Positions 6,841 through 12,046 of a DNA stretch of 12,046 nucleotides are shown here, piece by piece (position 1 is the first letter of the stretch; each line of letters starts with the position of its first letter). The position numbers and the translations under genes were made by a program. A model generated the notes under the pieces. The model had not been told where the DNA came from. It saw only the letters and a list, made by a program, of their open reading frames with translations, and made no database searches. Location of the stretch: positions 1 through 12,046 of the forward strand of contig JBASWO010000117.1 in assembly GCA_049276515.1 (NCBI GenBank). Direction: 5' to 3'. The DNA comes from JAATFY01 sp049276515. GTDB lineage: Bacteria; Pseudomonadota; Alphaproteobacteria; UBA9219.

Positions 6841-7332
6841 ATGACAAAAACAAAGCCACCATCTCTCCCCAACTGGGTTCGCAATTTACGTGCTTTAATG
6901 GATGAGCAAGGTTTCAACCCTCGCAGTCTCTCTCTTAAAGCAGGTCTGAATGCAACAGCAGTTCGTGATATGCTTGAAGGCCGCTCCCGGTTTCCGCGTT
7001 ACGATACCGCCAAGGCTCTAGCTGAAGCTCTGGGTACAACCCCCGCTCTTTTGATGAGTGATAATGATGTTGCGAATGGGAACGCTCTTAAAGATTTAGT
7101 TTTTGGACAAGATTTAGAACTTCTCACTGAGATCATTACGCGTTTGCAAGAAGTGACGGATGAACTCAATCGCAAATTAGCGCCCCGTGACTTTGCAGCC
7201 ATGACTGCAACTATCTATCAACGCCTCCAACAGAGCGAGGAGCGTAAGAAAAAGATCAGCGGTATACGCCCACAAATTCATGATCTTTTGGATTATGAAA
7301 TGTTGCGTCAAAAGAAAGCCGCCCGTCGCTAA
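6841..7332 (+). CDS. XRE-type helix-turn-helix regulator
   Basis: This 163-residue protein has an N-terminal lambda-repressor-type helix-turn-helix domain (about 11-72): NLRALMDEQGFNPRSLSLKAG, then the recognition-helix region NATAVRDMLEGRSRFPRYDT, then KALAEALGTTPALLM. The C-terminal half (about 85-163) is charged and helical (LLTEIITRLQEVTDELNRK; QQSEERKKK) and probably mediates dimerisation. It has no peptidase or sensor domain. It starts 9 bases after the PAP2 stop with no clear ribosome binding site, so it is probably co-transcribed with the envelope genes and may regulate them or the acyl cluster that follows. Chromosomal XRE regulators of this size are common in alphaproteobacteria; nothing else here suggests phage. 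Confidence 0.82.
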   Translation: MTKTKPPSLPNWVRNLRALMDEQGFNPRSLSLKAGLNATAVRDMLEGRSRFPRYDTAKALAEALGTTPALLMSDNDVANGNALKDLVFGQDLELLTEIITRLQEVTDELNRKLAPRDFAAMTATIYQRLQQSEERKKKISGIRPQIHDLLDYEMLRQKKAARR

Positions 7333-7409
7333 TTCGGCCCTCCATCCTTATGGATTGGCTTTGCAATATCGCTTAACTTCTCATACTCTTTGTTATCTTC
7401 GCCCATTAT

Positions 7410-7414
7410 AGGAA
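7410..7414 (+). promoter_or_regulatory. Ribosome binding site that sets the ACP start
   Basis: AGGAA ends five bases before ATG 7420. It favours that ATG over the upstream in-frame TTG 7390, which would add ten residues not typical of carrier proteins. The 87-base gap after the XRE gene (7333-7419) is the only space in which a promoter for the acyl cluster could lie. TTGCAA at 7363-7368, followed 17 bases later by TACTCT, is a weak candidate that I do not call. Confidence 0.5.
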
Positions 7415-7419
7415 CCCGA

Positions 7420-7665
7420 ATGTCTGATATTGACCAGCTGAAACAGTGTTTCCGCGAGGCATTCAATTTGGCGCCTGATGCCGAGCCCAACACTATGGCT
7501 TATGATAAAGATCCTGTATGGGATTCTGTGGGCCATATGCGGCTAGTTGCTATTATTGAAACGGCATTTAAGATCATGTTCACGACAGAGCAGATCCTCG
7601 ATCTGAGCAGTTTTACGAAAGCACGCGAGATTGTGAGCACCCATGGCATCTCTTTTAAATCTTAA
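7420..7665 (+). CDS. Acyl carrier protein (dedicated, cluster-specific)
   Basis: This 82-residue acidic helical protein of the phosphopantetheine-binding family carries acyl groups as thioesters on a pantetheine arm. The attachment site is Ser36 in WDSVGHMRLVAIIE, matching the D-S-(L/V)-G-H-M pattern of stand-alone carrier proteins in polysaccharide and secondary-metabolite clusters; housekeeping AcpP normally has DSLDTVEL. Helix 1 (about 3-16) and the C-terminal helix (FTKAREIVSTHG) are in place. It overlaps the reductase gene by 23 bases, so the two are probably translationally coupled. It is presumably loaded by the ligase two genes downstream, with the LuxE/LuxC pair possibly acting on acyl groups it delivers. 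Confidence 0.88.
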   Translation: MSDIDQLKQCFREAFNLAPDAEPNTMAYDKDPVWDSVGHMRLVAIIETAFKIMFTTEQILDLSSFTKAREIVSTHGISFKS

Positions 7666-8398
7666 AAATAAAGTTGCCATCGTAACGGGAGCGTCGCGCG
7701 GCCTGGGCGCTGCTATGGCCAAAGCTTTTGCTGCAGAAGGTGCTCAATTGGCTCTCACAGCTCAGAAAGCTGAAGATGTAACGGCTGTAGCGGCTGGCAT
7801 TATGAATGATTATGGAATTGAGTGCCTCATTCATGCAGGCGATGTGTGTGACAATGCCTCTGTTCAGGATTTCTATAAAAAGATTTTTGAGCGTTTTGGA
7901 AAGCTCGACATTCTTGCTGCCAATGCCGGTATCCTAGGTGATGGGCTTTTGGGCATGCTGGATGAAAAAGATATTCGCCGCACGCTTGATACTAATATCC
8001 TTGGCACACTCAATCATTTGCAAGCAGCGGCACGCCTGATGCGACGCCATAAGTCGGGCTCCATTATCATAACCAGTTCCATCATTGGCCGTGCAGGCAA
8101 CAAAGGCCAAACAGTTTATGCCGCATCAAAAGCTGCGCTCATTGGTGCGATGCTCTCGGCAGCAAAAGAATTAGGTCCTGATGGTATTCGTGTGAATGCC
8201 CTTGCCCCTGGCATGATCGAAACCGACATGACGAAACATTTAAGCAATGAAATACGCAATGAACGGTTGAAGAATATTGCTTTGGGACGAATGGGAACAT
8301 CAAGTGATGTAGCTGATGTTGCCCTTTTCCTTGCTTCCGATCTTTCACGCTATGTCAGCGGACAAGTAATCGGCGTTGACGGCGCGATGGTCATTTAA
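7643..8398 (+). CDS. Short-chain dehydrogenase/reductase, FabG-like
   Basis: This is a cytoplasmic NAD(P)-dependent oxidoreductase of 251 residues, the standard size for classical SDRs. It has the cofactor motif TGASRGLG (15-22), NAG (94-96), catalytic Asn118, Ser146, Tyr159 and Lys163 (YAASK), the PG motif (189-190) and the C-terminal GVDGAM. Arg19 in the glycine loop is compatible with NADPH. Members next to a carrier protein usually reduce 3-oxoacyl-ACP, but sugar and alcohol dehydrogenases share the fold, so the substrate is open. It starts inside the ACP gene and ends 3 bases before the ligase. Codon use is like its neighbours. Confidence 0.9.
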   Translation: MASLLNLKNKVAIVTGASRGLGAAMAKAFAAEGAQLALTAQKAEDVTAVAAGIMNDYGIECLIHAGDVCDNASVQDFYKKIFERFGKLDILAANAGILGDGLLGMLDEKDIRRTLDTNILGTLNHLQAAARLMRRHKSGSIIITSSIIGRAGNKGQTVYAASKAALIGAMLSAAKELGPDGIRVNALAPGMIETDMTKHLSNEIRNERLKNIALGRMGTSSDVADVALFLASDLSRYVSGQVIGVDGAMVI

Positions 8399-8401
8399 GC
8401 C

Positions 8402-9796
8402 ATGAGCAGGCTTGAACTGCCTTTTTTACAGTCGCTACACGCCCCTATCTCTTCTGAGGCCCCTGCGCTCTGTGATGATCAAGGGGAGTGGCTTAACTAT
8501 CAAAATACCCGGCAGCGTATAACAGCCCTATCCTCTTTTTTTAAAACCTCCTCAAGGGCCCTGGTTTTTGGCTGTCTGCCTAATACAGTTGAGGGTGCGC
8601 TCGTTTATTTAAGCGCAGCAGCCAGTGGCCATGGGATTGCGCTCGCTGATCCTGATATGCCGCATTTGTCAGCGGTTATCGAATCCTACCAACCCGAATG
8701 GCTCGTCACGGCAAGCAGCCACACTTATATAAATTATGTAGATACGAAGTGGGATTTGCCAAATTTAAGATTATTAAGGCGCGTTACTTCTTCTGATGTT
8801 GAGTTGCATCCTGATTTTTATTTACTCCTCCTCACCTCCGGCTCCACAGGAAGCGGTAAAGGCGTTCGACTCTCCTATAAAAATATCCATAGTAATACGA
8901 AAGCTATTCTCAAAAGCCTTGGCATTGGGAAGGATGTGCGTGCCCTTTTACATCTTCCTTTGTTCTATTCTTTTGGCCTTTCCATACTGCATACACAACT
9001 TGCTATAGGAGGAAGTTGCATCCTTACAAAGCATGGCATGATGAATAAAGAATTTTGGCAATTGGCTCACTCGCAAAAAGCTAACCTTTTCCCAGGCGTG
9101 CCGTACCATTTTGAGATGTTAGAGAAATTAGGATTAGAGCGTCTAGATAGTCCTGATCTAAAGATCTTCTTGCAAGCAGGTGGAAAAATGTCTGATGAAA
9201 AGACAAAAAACCACTGGAAGAAAATCGAACAACGTCAAGGTCAGCTCTTTGTTATGTACGGCCAAACCGAAGCTAGCCCACGTATCGCTTCTCTCGCAGT
9301 TCATCATCACCCGAACAAAATTGGCTCCTGCGGCACAATTTTAGATGAAGGCTTTGTGACCATTAAAGATGAAGAGATTATATATGCAGGACCCAACGTA
9401 ATGATGGGATATGCGGAATCGCGTGCCGATCTAGCTCAAGACGATCTTATGAAGGGACACTTAGCCACAGGCGATATTGGCTCTCTTGATGCCGAAGGTT
9501 TTCTAACTATTACAGGTCGCAAGCAACGCTTTGCAAAACTCTATGGTCAAAGAATTGCGCTTGATGATTTAGAAAGAATTGCGTCTCTTGTTTTGCCTAC
9601 CATTGCTTTAGAAGGTGAGACCCAAATTATACTGGCAACCACTGATCCCAACCAAGAATTACACACACATTTAAAAACTATTTTAACTCAGGAAACAGGC
9701 CTACCTCCCACATGGCTTGATGTACGTCATATAAAATCCATTCCGCATACATCTCAAGGTAAGGTCGATTACACTAAATTACGGAGCATGTTATAA
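8402..9796 (+). CDS. AMP-forming acyl ligase (acyl-CoA / acyl-ACP synthetase family)
   Basis: This is an adenylate-forming enzyme that activates a carboxylic acid with ATP and transfers it to a thiol, here most likely the adjacent carrier protein. All core motifs are present: A3 TSGSTGSGKGV (145-155), A4 region HLPLFYSFGL (184-193), A5 YGQTEAS (286-292), A7 TGD (356-358), A8 TGRKQRFAKLYGQRI (371-385) and the C-terminal catalytic Lys454 in SQGKVDY. At 464 residues it is somewhat shorter than typical acyl-CoA synthetases, mainly in the N-terminal part. The substrate cannot be read; the fatty-acid assignment rests on neighbours, and aryl or amino acids are possible. It lies 3 bases after the SDR stop and 2 bases before luxE. 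Confidence 0.87.
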   Translation: MSRLELPFLQSLHAPISSEAPALCDDQGEWLNYQNTRQRITALSSFFKTSSRALVFGCLPNTVEGALVYLSAAASGHGIALADPDMPHLSAVIESYQPEWLVTASSHTYINYVDTKWDLPNLRLLRRVTSSDVELHPDFYLLLLTSGSTGSGKGVRLSYKNIHSNTKAILKSLGIGKDVRALLHLPLFYSFGLSILHTQLAIGGSCILTKHGMMNKEFWQLAHSQKANLFPGVPYHFEMLEKLGLERLDSPDLKIFLQAGGKMSDEKTKNHWKKIEQRQGQLFVMYGQTEASPRIASLAVHHHPNKIGSCGTILDEGFVTIKDEEIIYAGPNVMMGYAESRADLAQDDLMKGHLATGDIGSLDAEGFLTITGRKQRFAKLYGQRIALDDLERIASLVLPTIALEGETQIILATTDPNQELHTHLKTILTQETGLPPTWLDVRHIKSIPHTSQGKVDYTKLRSML

Positions 9797-9798
9797 TC

Positions 9799-10869
9799 AT
9801 GCTTGATGATTTACTCACAAAGCCGCCCTTTTCACTGCGGCAAGCTGAAAAGGAAAGGCTTCTTTTACCGATCTTAAAAGATCTTACGCGTCATCATCGT
9901 CAGCAGTGTAAGCCTTACAATCAGATTGTGAGCCTAACCTCTCCGCAGGCAGAAGCAGCAACCTCACTCTCACAACTCCCCTACCTCCCTGTTTCTCTTT
10001 TTAAGTTTCGAGATCTTCGTAGCGTGCCTCAAAAAGATATTCGCACAACCGTGACATCAAGCGGCACAACGGGATCACTCAAAAGCCGCATAGATCTGGA
10101 TGCCATAACTTCAAAACTATCTTCAAAAGCTTTAGCCCTCATTATGGGTGATGTCTTAGGTCAACAGCGTCTTCCCATGCTGATTATCGATTGCCAAACC
10201 TCACTTCAAAAGAAAGAGGGCATGGGCGCACGCGCAGCGGCTATCCTTGGCCTTATGCCTTTCGGTCGTGATCATTGTTTTGCTTTAAGAGATGACCTCA
10301 GCCTTGATGAAGAGAAAATTACGGCATTCTTAAAAACACATGCCGAGCAGGATATTCTGATTTTTGGCTTTACCTTTCTTATTTGGCAATCTTTTGGAGA
10401 GATGGGTCAGAAAGATAAATTTGATTTTTCACGCGCCACACTTCTGCATAGTGGCGGCTGGAAGAAATTAGCTGATGTTGCCATCGATAATGATCGTTTT
10501 AAATCCCAGCTTTTTGATAAAACAGGTATTACAAAGGTCATCAATTTTTATGGCATGGCTGAATTGCCAGGCACTGTTTTTATAGAAAATGAAAATGGAC
10601 TTTTGGTGCCACCTCATTTTGCTGATGTCATTATCCGTGATCCACTTACTTTTGAGCCCCTGCCACCAGGCGAGAAAGGGCTCGTTCAAATAGTAAGCGC
10701 TCTGCCACATAGCTATCCTGGCCATTCACTTTTGACAGAAGATATGGGCGTGATTAAAGCTACAGATAAGGGGCGTTACGGGGGTCATGGATTACGTATC
10801 CTCGGGCGCGCACCACGTGCTGAATTGCGTGGCTGTAGCGACGTTATTGCAGAAGGAAAAGCTGCATGA
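9799..10869 (+). CDS. luxE: LuxE-type acyl-protein synthetase
   Basis: This enzyme belongs to the LuxE family (distantly related to PaaK-type ligases). It adenylates a fatty acid, moves it to its own C-terminal cysteine and passes it to a LuxC reductase. The protein is 356 residues, close to the usual 360-380. Visible are the YLPVSLFKFRDL segment (62-73), the adenylate loop TSSGTTGSLKSRI (86-98), YGMAELPG, and the C-terminal ILGRAPRAELRGC. In Vibrio LuxE the acylated cysteine sits about 14 residues from the end; here Cys346 is 10 residues from the end. It overlaps luxC by ATGA, as expected for partners in one complex. The symbol denotes the family, not a role in light emission. Confidence 0.87.
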   Translation: MLDDLLTKPPFSLRQAEKERLLLPILKDLTRHHRQQCKPYNQIVSLTSPQAEAATSLSQLPYLPVSLFKFRDLRSVPQKDIRTTVTSSGTTGSLKSRIDLDAITSKLSSKALALIMGDVLGQQRLPMLIIDCQTSLQKKEGMGARAAAILGLMPFGRDHCFALRDDLSLDEEKITAFLKTHAEQDILIFGFTFLIWQSFGEMGQKDKFDFSRATLLHSGGWKKLADVAIDNDRFKSQLFDKTGITKVINFYGMAELPGTVFIENENGLLVPPHFADVIIRDPLTFEPLPPGEKGLVQIVSALPHSYPGHSLLTEDMGVIKATDKGRYGGHGLRILGRAPRAELRGCSDVIAEGKAA

Positions 10870-12046
10870 CAAAGCACGTCCAGCTTATATCTGAAAGCAA
10901 AGAGATCAGTGTCGATCATATTGTGCAAAAGGTAAGGGAATTACAAAAACAGTCCTTGCAATCCCCCTCAGCTGAGGCTGTGCGCTTTTGCACAGGACTT
11001 TCTCAAGCACTTTTGGATAGTAAAGAGGCACAGAAATATCCTGAGTTACAGACATTAGCTTTTTGGCTACGTCCCGCTTCACACAAAATTCTTCTAGAGC
11101 GATTTTTGCCTGATCATATCGAGCGCAGCCCCGTGGGAGTCGTTTTTATACTCCCGCCCAGCAACGTCCCCACTTTATTTGGATATTTATCAGTCATCGC
11201 GCTTTTATCAGGTAATACGTGTTTGGTGCGCTTACCCAGCTCTCCTCATCCTGTACAAATAATCCTAACCAGTTTGATACAAGAAATTTTACCGACATTT
11301 CTATCGCTACGCGAACGCCTCATCATACTGCGCTACAATCATGATGATGAGATAACAGCACAATTATCTTCGGTTTGTAATCTTCGTCTCGCATGGGGCA
11401 GCGATGAAACCGTCGACCATATTGCAAAAATTACCCTTCCTCGAGATGCCAAACATATCAGTTTTGGTGATCGCTTCTCGGCTGCTGCCATCAAAATAGA
11501 GAGTTATCTTGCGCTAGATGCTCAAGAGCGCGATCAATTACTGCGCAAAATATACAATGACATTTATCTGTTTGATCAGATGGCTTGCTCCTCACCACGT
11601 CTGATCGTCTGGGGAGGTAAGAAAGACGGTTTGAATGAGGCCAAGAGTGATTTTTACGGCCGCCTTAGTGAACAAACCAAAGCGCATCATTATCAGCTCG
11701 GAGCTGGCGAGAGTATCGCCAAGCTTAACGCAACTTATTTGGCCCTCTATGATCTGGCCCCCACAAGTTACAAAAATTACAATCCACAGCTCACTACGTT
11801 AACACTGCCAAATCTTGATCAATTTTCTAACTTTAAACGCATCAATTTTGGCTATGGCCTGCTCCCTGATGTTTACATAGAAAAGCTTGATGATTTTGCC
11901 GCTTATACAGAACCCCATGATCAAACCTTAGTTTGTTTTGGCTTTAGTCCTTCTGAAATTGAAAAATTTCAAAAAGCTCAAGCTAGACTTGGCTTTGATA
12001 GGATTGTCGAACCCGGGCAAGCTTTAACATTTGATCCTTTCTGGGA
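10866..12046 (+). CDS. luxC: LuxC-type acyl reductase, 3' partial
   Basis: This enzyme is the NADPH-dependent reductase that accepts the acyl group from LuxE on a cysteine and releases an aldehyde (acyl-CoA reductase family, aldehyde dehydrogenase fold). It is open from ATG 10866 to the window end, 393 complete codons without a stop. Visible are the LuxC nucleotide/substrate region PPSNVPT (97-103) with SGNT shortly after, the nucleophile Cys241 in FDQMACSSPR, and the near-terminal DRIVEPGQALTFDPFW, which in relatives ends shortly before the C-terminus. Probably only about 10-25 residues are missing. It would be shorter (about 410) than Vibrio LuxC (about 480), as in many non-luminous relatives. 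It starts inside the luxE stop (ATGA). Confidence 0.88.
   Translation, partial: MTKHVQLISESKEISVDHIVQKVRELQKQSLQSPSAEAVRFCTGLSQALLDSKEAQKYPELQTLAFWLRPASHKILLERFLPDHIERSPVGVVFILPPSNVPTLFGYLSVIALLSGNTCLVRLPSSPHPVQIILTSLIQEILPTFLSLRERLIILRYNHDDEITAQLSSVCNLRLAWGSDETVDHIAKITLPRDAKHISFGDRFSAAAIKIESYLALDAQERDQLLRKIYNDIYLFDQMACSSPRLIVWGGKKDGLNEAKSDFYGRLSEQTKAHHYQLGAGESIAKLNATYLALYDLAPTSYKNYNPQLTTLTLPNLDQFSNFKRINFGYGLLPDVYIEKLDDFAAYTEPHDQTLVCFGFSPSEIEKFQKAQARLGFDRIVEPGQALTFDPFW

Noticed and set aside
6841..7332. XRE gene as evidence of a prophage
   Set aside because: No integrase, structural or lysis genes, attachment repeats or compositional change accompany it.
10866..12046. A bioluminescence (lux) operon
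   Set aside because: LuxE and LuxC families are present, but there is no luciferase, luxD or luxG in view, and the ACP/SDR/ligase context is different.

Overview
The window reads as a chromosomal segment of an alphaproteobacterium with a mid-range base composition (judged by eye, not counted). The PriA helicase carries the alphaproteobacterial-style DADLGLAGGD block, and the LAB_N / ArnT-like / PAP2 membrane gene set and the Zur-type znuCB locus fit the same group. I cannot name the genus. There are no tRNAs, rRNAs, insertion sequences, CRISPR arrays or phage genes. Coding density is very high: most neighbouring genes overlap or lie within 10 bases, and the longest stretch without a gene is the 216 bases after priA.

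Layout. (1) 3-1949, plus strand: priA, cut at its 5' end by the window edge and apparently without the usual winged-helix insert. (2) 2166-2375, plus: an unrecognised 69-residue protein with a good ribosome binding site, whose stop codon overlaps the stop of the convergent znuB. (3) 4112-2372, minus: a promoter, a candidate 33-residue membrane peptide, znuC (ABC ATPase) and znuB (ABC permease), chained by ATGA overlaps. This is a zinc (or manganese) importer without its binding protein or regulator in view. A Zur-like operator lies between this unit and the next, divergent one. (4) 4144-7332, plus: a small LAB_N membrane protein, an ArnT/PMT-type lipid-linked sugar transferase, a PAP2 phosphatase and an XRE-type regulator. 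The first three look like an envelope (lipid A or polysaccharide) modification set. (5) 7420 to the window end, plus: acyl carrier protein, FabG-like short-chain reductase, AMP-forming acyl ligase, LuxE-type acyl-protein synthetase and LuxC-type acyl reductase (cut by the window end), all overlapping or 2-3 bases apart.

Block 5 is the most interesting part. An acid is presumably adenylated and loaded on the carrier protein by the ligase, possibly modified by the reductase, and an acyl group is reduced to an aldehyde through the LuxE and LuxC cysteines. Both cysteines are present (LuxE Cys346, LuxC Cys241). There is no luciferase (luxAB) or luxD in view, so light production is not supported. 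A dedicated acyl or aldehyde precursor for a surface glycan, lipid or secondary metabolite fits better; the product cannot be read from this window. The second notable item is the hidden small membrane peptide in front of znuC, together with the promoter and Zur-like sites that would control it.
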